A stretch of 64,000 bases of DNA from Pseudomonas parakoreensis. GTDB taxonomy: Bacteria > Pseudomonadota > Gammaproteobacteria > Pseudomonadales > Pseudomonadaceae. A program made the position numbers and the translations under genes. This document shows positions 1-8,237 of the stretch, piece after piece. The notes beneath the pieces are model-generated. The model was not told the DNA's origin. It worked only from the letters and a program-made list of their open reading frames with translations, and searched no databases. Each line of letters opens with the position of its first letter. Position 1 is the stretch's first letter. The stretch spans positions 186,001 through 250,000 of the forward strand of contig NZ_BQHY01000010.1 of assembly GCF_021602155.1 (NCBI RefSeq), in the 5' to 3' direction.

Positions 1-1
1 G

Positions 2-88
2 ATCGACGCTCGCCGCTACCCGCACATCGCCCAATACACCGCGTACGCCGAAACCCTCGAAGCGTTCGTCAGCACCCCGATGACCTGA
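2..88 (+). CDS. C-terminal end of an upstream gene (partial)
   Basis: The first 28 codons seen are open and end in TGA two bases before the ATG of the alkC gene, so the two genes are probably co-transcribed. The visible tail is rich in Tyr and Ala and ends VSTPMT. Its shape recalls the last helix of glutathione S-transferases, but this is only an impression. The 5' part lies outside the window, so no family can be assigned from what is visible. Confidence 0.55.
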   Translation: MDARRYPHIAQYTAYAETLEAFVSTPMT

Positions 89-90
89 CC

Positions 91-1197
91 ATGAGCAGCA
101 CCGACACCGCCGCCCCGGCGTTAAAGGAAATCTTCAACGCCGAACGCCTGCAACACATCGCCAGCGAAATGAGCGCCGTGTACCCGGCGTTCAAGGCCAA
201 GGCGTTTCTCCAGCATGCCAGCCAAGGGTTGGCGGAATTGTCGGTGATGCAACGCATGGCCCGCGTCAGCGAAAGCCTGCACGCCGTGCTGCCACTGGAC
301 TACGAAGATTCCCTCGACGTCCTGCGCGAACTCGCCCCCCGCCTCAACAGCGGATTCGTCAGCATGTGCCTGCCGCACTACGTCGCCAGCTACGGCGGCC
401 ACGCCTTCGATACCTCGATGCAAGCGCTGAAATACTTCACCACCTTCGGCTCCTCCGAATTCGCCATCCGCCACTTCCTGCGCAGCGACCTCGAACGCTC
501 GCTGGAACTCATGCACGACTGGACCCAAGACCAAAACCACCACGTCCGCCGCCTCGCCAGCGAAGGCACCCGCCCTCGCCTGCCCTGGTCATTCCGCCTG
601 GAAGCCGTGCAAGCCAACCCGCAACTGACCGCCGGCATCCTCGATCGGTTAAAGGCAGACGAGAGTCTGTACGTGCGCAAGTCCGTGGCGAACCATCTGA
701 ATGACGTGACCAAAGAGCATCCGGAATGGGTGCTGGACACGATTGAAGGCTGGCCACCGGAGAACAAACACACGGCATGGATTGCCAAGCATGCGCTGCG
801 CAGCTTGATCAAACAGGGAGATTTGCGCGCGCTGACGGTGATTGGTGCGGGTGCGAAGGCTGAGGTTAAGTTGCTGGATGTGCGGGTTGAACCGGCGGTG
901 GTTCGGTTGGGGGAAGCGATTACGTTGTCGTTTACGGTGAAGTCGACGGTGGCGCATGAACAGCGCTTGGTGATTGATTATGCGATTGACTATGTGAAGG
1001 CGAATGGCGGGGTTTCGGGGAAGGTTTTCAAGTTGAAGACGGTGGTGTTGGCGGGGTTTGGGGAAGTGGTTGTGGGGAGGCGGCAGGTGCTTAAGGATTT
1101 TACGACGCGGAAGCATTTTGTGGGGCGGCATGGGGTTAGGGTTTTGGTGAATGGGGAGGTTTTGGGGGGGGCTGCGTTCAACATCGTTGCTGATTGA
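91..1197 (+). CDS. alkC: DNA alkylation repair protein, AlkC family DNA glycosylase
   Basis: A 368-residue protein. Roughly residues 1-255 are all-helical with HEAT-like repeat character (for example RLASEGTRPRLPWSFRLEAV and the segment around HVRRLAS). Residues about 265-365 are beta-rich (VRVEPAVVRLGEAITLSFTV) and fit the C-terminal immunoglobulin-like domain of Pseudomonas AlkC. Known members excise alkylated bases such as 3-methylcytosine and 1-methyladenine from DNA in the cytoplasm. The ATG lies 2 bp after the preceding stop. The last third of the gene changes to G-rich codons (many GGG and GTG), unlike the C-rich first half, which may reflect a separate origin of the Ig-like domain. 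The family call rests on the HEAT plus Ig architecture and conserved motifs read by eye. Confidence 0.85.
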   Translation: MSSTDTAAPALKEIFNAERLQHIASEMSAVYPAFKAKAFLQHASQGLAELSVMQRMARVSESLHAVLPLDYEDSLDVLRELAPRLNSGFVSMCLPHYVASYGGHAFDTSMQALKYFTTFGSSEFAIRHFLRSDLERSLELMHDWTQDQNHHVRRLASEGTRPRLPWSFRLEAVQANPQLTAGILDRLKADESLYVRKSVANHLNDVTKEHPEWVLDTIEGWPPENKHTAWIAKHALRSLIKQGDLRALTVIGAGAKAEVKLLDVRVEPAVVRLGEAITLSFTVKSTVAHEQRLVIDYAIDYVKANGGVSGKVFKLKTVVLAGFGEVVVGRRQVLKDFTTRKHFVGRHGVRVLVNGEVLGGAAFNIVAD

Positions 1198-1365
1198 TAC
1201 TGCTAATGGATTCCGTTGATATGACGGGACTTGGACTGATAGGAAGTTACGGATGGGGCTGCTTTCGGCCAGAAGCGGCCGTCTGTGAGCCGCAGCTTTC
1301 GGCCAGAAACAGACTTTTCAACGCTAGAATTAAGCGGATGGTAACTCGTCCAACTGGATGAATGA
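1198..1365. repeat. Intergenic DNA with copies of a GCTTTCGGCCA motif
   Basis: No gene is supported here. The 11-mer GCTTTCGGCCA occurs twice (about 1260 and 1296) and again near 3119 on the other side of the ImmA/IrrE gene. Such copies are commonly scattered between Pseudomonas genes. They may mark past recombination end points, but this is inference only. Confidence 0.3.
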
Positions 1366-1587
1366 TTAGGGCGCATTCCAGTCAATTGTGATGTCACCTG
1401 TGTTAACGAAGAGAGCGACCTCCGCAATCGAAAACTGGATGCCTCCCATTGCGGTCACTGAATGCCAGTAGCTGTATTGCCAAATTTCTGGCGGTACGTA
1501 GACGCAGCTTCCATGAGCACACGCAAAATATTTTCCCGTCTGAATATATCTGTTGAGCGCATCGCCCCCAAAGATACTAGCTGACCG
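1366..1587 (-). pseudogene. 3' remnant of an unidentified gene
   Basis: On the minus strand 73 codons are open and end in TAA, but no plausible start codon or ribosome binding site is present and a TAG closes the frame directly upstream. The reading (segments such as FGGDALNRYIQTGKYFACAH, VPPEIWQYSYWHSVTAM and VNTGDITIDWNAP) has the composition of a genuine protein C-terminus, whereas the other two frames on this strand are broken. I read it as the surviving tail of a gene truncated during rearrangement of this accessory stretch. The family was not recognised. Confidence 0.4.
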
Positions 1588-1844
1588 CTACGAAGGTGAA
1601 AAAGTTGAGCAAGGCAAGCACTAACGTGGGTACAAAACCCACCGTGCTCGATTCGACAAACTATCGAAGGTGAGATGCGATTTCATGAGACCGAATTACT
1701 GAACACACGAACCCTTGGGTCCGGTTATACGACCCTGATTGCGTCCAAAAACCTAGACGCCCCCCCTATACTGGTTGGAACTTATCTTCTCTTGAGACTG
1801 GGACTGCTTTTTTCTGAGAAATAAATCATTCTCCTTTTTCAATG
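1588..1844. other. Intergenic, no gene seen
   Basis: AT-richer stretch between the gene remnant and the small-protein gene. No open frame with a ribosome binding site, no tRNA and no convincing hairpin was found. Confidence 0.4.
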
Positions 1845-1869
1845 ACAAAAGCTACCATTACAGTAGCTT
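1845..1869 (-). terminator. Rho-independent terminator after the 42-residue gene
   Basis: Read on the minus strand, the arms AAGCTAC and GTAGCTT enclose a 7-base loop and are followed by TTTG. It lies 15 bp past the stop codon of the small gene, in the right orientation to end its transcript. Confidence 0.55.
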
Positions 1870-1883
1870 CTGCCAGCGACAAC

Positions 1884-2012
1884 TTATTTTTTTGAAGATT
1901 TGCTAGGTTTCAAGTCGGGATTGTTTCCTTGCGTGTCTTTATTATCACGACGACGCTTGTCAACTTCACCGGTTGATTTAGCGATTGGTTTTGGGCCTGG
2001 TTTAAGCGCCAT
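1884..2012 (-). CDS. Small very basic protein, 42 residues, unknown function
   Basis: An ATG frame of 42 codons plus TAA is preceded by a good AAGGAG ribosome binding site 6-7 bases upstream and followed by a hairpin terminator, so it looks like a real short gene. The product starts MALKPGPKPIAKSTG and ends LKPSKSSKK. It has about a dozen Lys/Arg residues, no hydrophobic segment and no Cys, so it is probably a disordered cytoplasmic or nucleic-acid-binding peptide. It lies 103 bp downstream of the ImmA/IrrE-type gene on the same strand and could share its transcript. No family recognised. Confidence 0.55.
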   Translation of the reverse strand: MALKPGPKPIAKSTGEVDKRRRDNKDTQGNNPDLKPSKSSKK

Positions 2013-2115
2013 ATGCTTTCTCCTTAACGTTGATATTGATTGTGGTTTTTGCACTTATCAATTTCTCATAAAATAAATTTCCCCTTTGCCCTCCTACCAA
2101 GGTTGATTCTTAATT

Positions 2116-2808
2116 CTATGGCCAGCGCACCAAATTCAATTCCTTGATTCGAACCGCCATGGCACTGTCAGATACTCTGAATTGCTGAGCCAATGAATTG
2201 ATTGCCTTGCCGTTGAATCTGGTACAGCGAGCCAAAGCTATTTCTCGGTCGAGTGAATTTTGCGAGGCATAAAGAAGGGAATTTGGATCGTTAGCGTTCA
2301 GGTGAAAACAACTGACGTCGTTAAAATGAAACTGCCCCTTGCATCCAAACTGGCTTTCAAACTGAGCAATCACAAGCTTAGGGGGCATAAGGAAACACGC
2401 TGCGAAATAATCCGCTTCGCGCTCAATCAGAGGTTTGGTCGATAGTGAGTGATAGCCGCCTATCGGCCGGTCCCTATGCATAATTTCTTGCTCATGAAGC
2501 AGGAAATGGCCTATCTCATGAGCAGCTGTGAAACGGCGTTCATGTAACGGGAATTCGGTAGAGATTGCGATTTTTCCAGAGCGCCGATCAAATATCCCAG
2601 CTGCTTGGAATTTCTGACCTTGTGGAGCAAATCTTGTAGAACCAAGGGTCGGGAACTCCAGATACGTCAGTCCCAACAGTGAAGCCGCAACTGCGGGATC
2701 TAGCATGCTTAATAGTGGAGGTTGTCCGCCGGGCCACAGAGTTTCCTTGTGTGCCCAAAGGCCTTCGTGAACCCAATGCGCTGCTTCTTGGATGTATTCT
2801 CGATCCAT
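2116..2808 (-). CDS. ImmA/IrrE family metallo-endopeptidase
   Basis: 230 residues from the preferred ATG. An upstream in-frame ATG at 2868 would prepend 20 residues encoded inside an inverted repeat, so it is unlikely to be used. The zinc protease signature is AAHEIGHFLLHEQ (HEIGH at 97-101), followed by a third-ligand helix with EREADYFAACFLMP, both typical of the ImmA/IrrE (DUF955) family. The C-terminal ~35 residues (SLAQQFRVSDSAMAVRIKEL) look like a small helix-turn-helix. Family members cleave repressors of mobile elements or stress regulons in the cytoplasm. No Xre repressor partner is adjacent. The gene is divergent from the nuclease-helicase pair, 437 bp away, so a role in controlling that module is possible but unproven. 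Confidence 0.8.
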   Translation of the reverse strand: MDREYIQEAAHWVHEGLWAHKETLWPGGQPPLLSMLDPAVAASLLGLTYLEFPTLGSTRFAPQGQKFQAAGIFDRRSGKIAISTEFPLHERRFTAAHEIGHFLLHEQEIMHRDRPIGGYHSLSTKPLIEREADYFAACFLMPPKLVIAQFESQFGCKGQFHFNDVSCFHLNANDPNSLLYASQNSLDREIALARCTRFNGKAINSLAQQFRVSDSAMAVRIKELNLVRWP

Positions 2809-2820
2809 TTCGCCACCACC

Positions 2821-2857
2821 ACATATTGTGCCATAACAAAAAATAACCACAATATGT
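2821..2857. promoter_or_regulatory. Perfect 10-bp inverted repeat in the ImmA/IrrE promoter region
   Basis: ACATATTGTG and its exact reverse complement CACAATATGT are separated by a 17-bp AT-rich spacer. The element begins 12 bp upstream of the chosen start of the ImmA/IrrE gene. Its position and symmetry fit an operator for a dimeric repressor or a leader hairpin. No regulator has been assigned. Confidence 0.45.
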
Positions 2858-3245
2858 ATGATATTCAACCATCTCGCCGTCAGATTTGGATCCAGCTGAC
2901 GAACGGCGTTGAGTAGGTCAAGCTCATGAGCAAACCACTATGCAGACGGTTTCAGGGATCGAGCCTTCCGGAAATAATCAAAATGGCCGCGGATTTATTT
3001 TTTCGCTGATTTTGGTATTGGGAGTGGATTGGTTGAGTGGGTGGAGCCGGGGCCGGTGAGTTAAAGCGTAGGTTGGGAAGCCTCTGAAACCGGATACGGG
3101 CAAGTTTCCACAAGTCCGCTTTCGGCCAATATCAGTCGTTCTGGGCTGCAAAAATGAACCTGTCTCCGTCTTCTCTCTTGATTGTTGTAGGCACCTAGCT
3201 ACATTGATAGCAAATTGATATTCCTCAGGCTTTCAAGGACGACCC
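2858..3245. other. Intergenic region between divergent ImmA/IrrE and OLD-nuclease genes
   Basis: About 390 bp without a supported gene. It must hold the promoter of the nuclease-helicase operon. The end nearest the operon is AT-rich (around 3185-3230), but no confident -35/-10 pair could be chosen. A GCTTTCGGCCA motif copy is at about 3119. Confidence 0.4.
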
Positions 3246-5540
3246 ATGCGCATCCAGCACGTAGAGATATCGAACTTCCGAAAGCTGCTTTCTGTGCGAA
3301 TTGACTTCGCTAACGAGACCACACTGCTCGTAGGTGCAAACAACAGCGGAAAATCCTCCGCCATGCTGGCACTAAGAAGATTTTTGGTTTCGAAGGCTTC
3401 TGCTTTTCGGCTCCAGGATCTGACTCTTTGTCATCTAGCCAAGCTGGACGAAATTGGGAAGGAGTGGGAAAACCCGCCAGCAGACTTTGAAATTCCTGCA
3501 GCCAAGGACTGGGCCGACTGGCTCCCCAGTCTGGATATCTGGGTCTCGGCAGATCAAGGAGAGTTCCACTTCATCCGCGATCTCATTCCCAGCTTTGAGT
3601 GGCGCGGGGGGCTTGTGGGAATGCGCTTTCTGCTTGAACCAGATGATATGAATACGTTGTACACGGACTATCGCAAGGAGCGCGCGAGGGTTGCAGAGCT
3701 TGAGGACGCTCTAGGGAAGGAAGACCCGCCTGGTAGCCCGCTGACACTATGGCCGCAGAGCCTTCATGATTATTTGAACCGTCGACTGGGAGATAAATTC
3801 AAGATTCGGTGGTACCGCCTAGATCCAAAACAACTTGAGAAACCTGACAAGTCGACTCGAATGGCGCAAATGCAGCAACTGAGCCCTACTGCCCTGCCCT
3901 TGGAAAGTAATCCTCTCAGCGGATTAATTCGAGTACATGAAATTAATGCACAACGGGGATTCGGCGACCATTCGGACGACAATCAAAGCGATAGCACTAG
4001 ACCCAGTGGCGCTCGAAAACTCTCGGAACAGCTCAGATCCTATTACTCCCGACACCTTGATCCAGGTGACAGCCCCGATATCTCAGATCTCGAAGCTTTG
4101 CGGGCGATAGAAGCAGCCCAGTCGGCATTCGATACGAAACTTGGTAGCAGCTTCGAACCCGCTATTAGAGAGGTCGAGGGATTGGGCTACCCAGGCCGAA
4201 ATGACCCACGTATCAAAGTCGCAAGTCGCTTGGCAACAACTGACGGCATGAACCATGAAGCGGCCGTGCTGTTTGAGTTGGATTCAATCCAGGGCGCCCC
4301 TGGAGCACCTCCACTTCACTTGCCAGAGACCGCTAACGGATTGGGATATCAAAACCTGATATCCATGATTTTCCGGCTGATGAGCTTCAGGGACGAATGG
4401 CTGAGAAAAACCAGGGCCGCCAGCACGGAAGTAATAGACCGCGTCGAGCCCATCCACCTCGTACTTATTGAAGAGCCTGAAGCCCATCTTCATGTTCAAG
4501 TGCAACAAGTGTTCGTGCGGCACGCCTACCAAGTTCTTTGTCGAGACGCTTTGCTTGAACGCTACCCAAATCTGAAAACTCAGCTTTTGGTGAGCACGCA
4601 CTCCAGCCATGTAACACATGAAGTGGAGTACCAGAACCTTAGGTATTTCAGGCGACTCCCAGCTGGGATGTATGACATTGGTGTACCGGTGTCGACGGTT
4701 TCTAATCTCTCTAACGTGTTCGGCGAGGGAACAAAGACGAAGGAGTTCGTAACCAGGTATCTGCGGGCACAGCATGCGGACATATTCTTCGCTGATGCCG
4801 TCATCATGGTAGAGGGTTCAGCAGAGCGAATGATGCTGCCGCATTTTTTGCGAAATAAGTTTCCATTCCTTGACCGCTGCTACATCACAACCCTCGATAT
4901 CGGTGGCAGCCACGCGCACCGGCTAAGGCCTTTAATTGACGCCCTGGGCATCCTCACGCTGGTTATTACAGACCTCGATGCAGGGCTAAACAAAGCTGCA
5001 GTACCGGTGCAAAGAAACGCAGATCAGATTACGAACAATCCGACATTGCGGAGCTGGATGAAGCTGATGCATCTGGGCAGCACAGTGGATGAGCTTCTTG
5101 AGCTGCCAGCGAACAAAAAAGAGCACCAAATCGACGACCTATACTCGGTACGCGTTGCCTATCAAACTCCTATTTCCACTCACCTTCCCGCTACTGGTGA
5201 AGCAATACAAGTTCTTCCAAATACCTTTGAAGACAGCTTTGTGCTTAGCAACGTCCGTCACTTTGCGGAAAAAACAGGGAGCACTGGTCTGATGAAAGCT
5301 TTCTTCAAAGTTTTAAATGAATCGCAAACATCTGAAGGCGTCGGGAAAGGGCTTTTCAACGAACTACGCGAAGGAAAGAAGGCAGAGTTTGTCCTGCTCG
5401 TGTTGGGGGATAAAAACTTTTCCAACCTCGAAATCCCCGTATATATCAGTGACGGCCTCAACTGGCTTGAGTCCAAATTGCGAAGCAAACAAAAAGAGCT
5501 GCTGGTAATTCCGCCCGAGGGCGCGGAGGTGACGCCATGA
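3246..5540 (+). CDS. OLD-family ATP-dependent nuclease (ATPase + TOPRIM), GajA-like of a Gabija-type system
   Basis: 764 residues. The N-terminal ABC-type ATPase has Walker A GANNSGKSS at 30-38, Walker B LVLIEEPEAHLH near 404-414 and an H-loop STHSSH near 449. It is followed by a TOPRIM nuclease domain with VEGSAE near 521 and the acidic pair ITDLDAG near 573. This order defines class 2 OLD nucleases, which pair with UvrD-like helicases in Gabija, where GajA nicks DNA once nucleotides are depleted. The stop overlaps the start of the helicase gene by 4 bp, so the two are translationally coupled. It is clearly longer than the characterised Bacillus GajA (about 580 residues); the extra length lies between Walker A and Walker B and after TOPRIM. 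A neighbouring OLD-UvrD lineage other than Gabija remains possible. Confidence 0.85.
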   Translation: MRIQHVEISNFRKLLSVRIDFANETTLLVGANNSGKSSAMLALRRFLVSKASAFRLQDLTLCHLAKLDEIGKEWENPPADFEIPAAKDWADWLPSLDIWVSADQGEFHFIRDLIPSFEWRGGLVGMRFLLEPDDMNTLYTDYRKERARVAELEDALGKEDPPGSPLTLWPQSLHDYLNRRLGDKFKIRWYRLDPKQLEKPDKSTRMAQMQQLSPTALPLESNPLSGLIRVHEINAQRGFGDHSDDNQSDSTRPSGARKLSEQLRSYYSRHLDPGDSPDISDLEALRAIEAAQSAFDTKLGSSFEPAIREVEGLGYPGRNDPRIKVASRLATTDGMNHEAAVLFELDSIQGAPGAPPLHLPETANGLGYQNLISMIFRLMSFRDEWLRKTRAASTEVIDRVEPIHLVLIEEPEAHLHVQVQQVFVRHAYQVLCRDALLERYPNLKTQLLVSTHSSHVTHEVEYQNLRYFRRLPAGMYDIGVPVSTVSNLSNVFGEGTKTKEFVTRYLRAQHADIFFADAVIMVEGSAERMMLPHFLRNKFPFLDRCYITTLDIGGSHAHRLRPLIDALGILTLVITDLDAGLNKAAVPVQRNADQITNNPTLRSWMKLMHLGSTVDELLELPANKKEHQIDDLYSVRVAYQTPISTHLPATGEAIQVLPNTFEDSFVLSNVRHFAEKTGSTGLMKAFFKVLNESQTSEGVGKGLFNELREGKKAEFVLLVLGDKNFSNLEIPVYISDGLNWLESKLRSKQKELLVIPPEGAEVTP

Positions 5541-7381
5541 GCGAAGCAGCTGCTGCAGATGCCGACACAATTATGCAGGCTTGCCTGAATCTGGCAGACC
5601 CAAAGAGTTTTTTTCTTTACGCAGGTGCTGGCTCAGGAAAAACCTATTCACTCGTCGAGGCTATCCGCGAACTCAAAAGTCGCGAGCGAGAACGCCTGAC
5701 GTTCGAAGGCCGGCGCATTGCGGTGATCACTTACACAAACGCAGCCTGCGACGAGATTCTTCGGAGGTTAGAATTTGACCCACTAGTGGAAGTCTCGACT
5801 ATTCACGCGTTCGCATGGTGCTTAATCCAAGGATTCGACAACGAGATCAGAGAGTGGCTAAGGATCAAACTTCCCAAAGACATCGAAAAGATCGAGGGTG
5901 AGCTAGCACGCTCGAGAGGCGACAACAAAACCTCTCGAGCAAACAGACGGAAGCTACAAAGCAAGATACGCAGACTTGAGAATCTCGACGAGATTACGAA
6001 GTTCATCTACAGCCCCACTGGCGACAACAGAGAGCGACAAGCACTCAATCACGATGAAGTCATCAAGTTAACTGCGGCATTCGTTTCTGAACGCCCGTTG
6101 CTGGATGTTCTCGTAGACCGTTACCCAGTTGTATTGATCGACGAAAGTCAGGATACCCACGCTCCAGTAATGGAGGCTTTTCTGAAAGTCCAGCAATTGG
6201 CGAAGACTCGCTTCTGCTTGGGGCTACTGGGCGACACTATGCAACAGATTTACGGCCATGGAGTAACGCGCCTTGATAAAGCGATACCGGGTGACTGGCT
6301 GAAACCTGAAAAGATCGTTAATCGCCGCTGCCCTCGTAGGGTTGTAGAACTTATCAACGTGATTCGAAGCACTGCAGACACTCATCAGCAGACCCCCATG
6401 CCTGATGCCATTGAAGGTTTAGTGCGCATGTACTGCATTAGCGAAAGCCAACAGGCACCGAATCTTGAGGAAGGAATCGCTCATTCAATGGCTGCACTCA
6501 CCGGCGACGGAGAATGGGCTACCGGCCCTGAAGGCCGGAAGACCTTGATCCTCGAACATAAGATGGCTGGACGGCGAATGGGGTTCGAGAAATTGTTCAC
6601 GCCCTTACATGCGGTTGAGCACCTTCAAACAGGCTTGCTGGATGGAACCCTCCCTGCACTTCGCGTTTTCAGCGAAGGCGTTCTTCCCATCCTCAACGCT
6701 AAAAATGATCACTTCCTCCTGCTTGAAGCCGTACGCTCTCGTTCTCCCTTGCTGAGCAAGGAAGTTATGCAATCAACAGGAGATCAATCGGCCCATATGC
6801 AGCGCGTGGAGAACGCGACACGAGCTCTGCTCTCTCTTTACGAAAGAAGCGATCCAACACTGAGCGAGGTCGCAACGCTTCTGCTGCAAACCCAACTGCT
6901 TGATGTCCCTGAAAATCTGGTTGGGGCAATGGTGTTAGGAGCTCCTGGTGAGGCTCCAGATCCTGAAGATACGAACGCGATGACCAACTACGCATACCAG
7001 CAATTTCTGGAGCGTCCATTTTCGGAGCTGGCAGCCTTTGCGAGTTATGCGGATGGCCTTTCAGCCTACGGCACACATCAAGGAGTGAAGGGGCTGGAGT
7101 TTCCACGAGTCATGGTCGTCATCAACGATGAGGAGGCAGGCGGCTTCTTATTCAGCTACGACAAACTGCTGGGTGTAAAAGAACCAACAAAGACTGACCG
7201 GGACAACGAGCGTGACGGCAAGGACAACGCACTAGCACGTACGCGTAGGCTGCTTTACGTGACATGTAGTCGGGCTGAAAAGAGCCTGGCGATTGTCGTA
7301 TACACACCCCAGCCTGCACTCGCCAAGCAAAACGTTGTTGCTGCTGGCTGGCTTAAGGAGAGCGAGGTCGAAATCCTGTGA
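5537..7381 (+). CDS. UvrD/Rep-like superfamily 1 helicase, GajB-like
   Basis: 614 residues with a full SF1 helicase set: Walker A GAGSGKT at 30-36, motif Ia ITYTNAACDEI, STIHAFAW, motif II LIDESQD (Asp near 202), motif III LLGDTMQQIYG, motif V THQGVKGLEF and motif VI LLYVTCSRAEKSL. DESQ replaces the common DEAQ or DExx of UvrD. The region between Ia and II has a charged, probably coiled-coil insert (about residues 115-150). In Gabija the helicase partner GajB is activated by DNA ends and works with GajA in the cytoplasm. The gene overlaps the nuclease gene by 4 bp and ends the operon. It is longer than the roughly 495 residues of the described GajB. Confidence 0.85.
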   Translation: MSEAAAADADTIMQACLNLADPKSFFLYAGAGSGKTYSLVEAIRELKSRERERLTFEGRRIAVITYTNAACDEILRRLEFDPLVEVSTIHAFAWCLIQGFDNEIREWLRIKLPKDIEKIEGELARSRGDNKTSRANRRKLQSKIRRLENLDEITKFIYSPTGDNRERQALNHDEVIKLTAAFVSERPLLDVLVDRYPVVLIDESQDTHAPVMEAFLKVQQLAKTRFCLGLLGDTMQQIYGHGVTRLDKAIPGDWLKPEKIVNRRCPRRVVELINVIRSTADTHQQTPMPDAIEGLVRMYCISESQQAPNLEEGIAHSMAALTGDGEWATGPEGRKTLILEHKMAGRRMGFEKLFTPLHAVEHLQTGLLDGTLPALRVFSEGVLPILNAKNDHFLLLEAVRSRSPLLSKEVMQSTGDQSAHMQRVENATRALLSLYERSDPTLSEVATLLLQTQLLDVPENLVGAMVLGAPGEAPDPEDTNAMTNYAYQQFLERPFSELAAFASYADGLSAYGTHQGVKGLEFPRVMVVINDEEAGGFLFSYDKLLGVKEPTKTDRDNERDGKDNALARTRRLLYVTCSRAEKSLAIVVYTPQPALAKQNVVAAGWLKESEVEIL

Positions 7382-7570
7382 GACCTTCTTCTTAGGATTG
7401 AATCGCCCGAGTTGCGTAGACGCTCCCGGGTCTCACAGCGAGGCTATATGAGCGAGCCACTTTGTCTGAGCAGGCCTTCCGCCAAGGTCTGCTTTTGGCT
7501 GTGGATTCAACCGGTCGACGCAGCAATGACTCGACATAAGGACAGGCAGGAGAAGTCTTCTTGCTGCCTT

Positions 7571-8227
7571 CTACCAACTCCCGTACGGAATGCCGAATCT
7601 CTCGATATACCGCTTGGACTTTTCACTGACAGGATACGCATAGCGCCCTTGGTTCTTACCTTGACTAGGCCCCAGCGGTTCCACCTCTGCCTGTGCTCTG
7701 GCGACTTTGACAGGATGGTGGCATGAGTCTCGAACCCAAACTTGCACGACACCACCGGGCGCCAAGCCCAAGTAGAGAGACGCGTTATAGCGCCCCTTTT
7801 GTTCAGGTTTTTTAGCGCAGCGCTGATTGACGGACTCAAGCATGAGTTGTCTGGCTTCCTCTGGGATATCTACCCAGGCCTTGTACGTTTGCGGTTCAAC
7901 AATGGACTGCCAACGGACATAGATCCTTTTGGGAAGATCAGCACCTACAACAGCTTTTCCGTTGCTTCCCACGCCGTGCCAACCTTGAGCAGATGCTGTT
8001 CCATCCTCTGGCTGCCCGCCGGAGGCGGATCCACCTCCTGTACGCAGGAATACTCTGCCTTTAATGTCTTCGACCGAAGTGTCCTCAACCCAGACTTTCA
8101 TGTAGTTGGGCTCGGTAAAGCCTAGTTCCCACCAAGGAGATTTGGGGTCGTTTTTGGCTGATAGCGGATCACTTGAATCACAGCCGCTAATCAACAGGGC
8201 AAAAAGTATCGTTGGAAATCTTTTCAT
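7571..8227 (-). CDS. DUF2931 family lipoprotein, probable T6SS immunity protein (copy 2)
   Basis: 218 residues. A short signal peptide ends in the lipobox LLISGC, so the mature protein is lipid-anchored. It shares long blocks with the gene just upstream (KVWVEDTSVEDI, LPKRIYVRWQSI, AWVDIPEEARQ, LYLGLAPGGVVQVWVRD and the shared end GIPYGSW), showing a tandem duplication. DUF2931 lipoproteins sit next to Tle1 phospholipase effectors and act as periplasmic immunity proteins. The 10-bp spacing from the neighbouring paralogue implies one operon. A specific match to this effector is inferred from position. Confidence 0.8.
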   Translation of the reverse strand: MKRFPTILFALLISGCDSSDPLSAKNDPKSPWWELGFTEPNYMKVWVEDTSVEDIKGRVFLRTGGGSASGGQPEDGTASAQGWHGVGSNGKAVVGADLPKRIYVRWQSIVEPQTYKAWVDIPEEARQLMLESVNQRCAKKPEQKGRYNASLYLGLAPGGVVQVWVRDSCHHPVKVARAQAEVEPLGPSQGKNQGRYAYPVSEKSKRYIERFGIPYGSW

Positions 8228-8237
8228 CGGACGACGG

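Noticed and set aside
1700-1790. A possible tRNA or small RNA (short GC pairs around GGGTCCGG)
   Set aside because: No cloverleaf, no TTC loop and no CCA end could be drawn.
7392-7577. A 61-residue minus-strand frame after the helicase gene
   Set aside because: No ribosome binding site and composition unlike its neighbours; read as non-coding.
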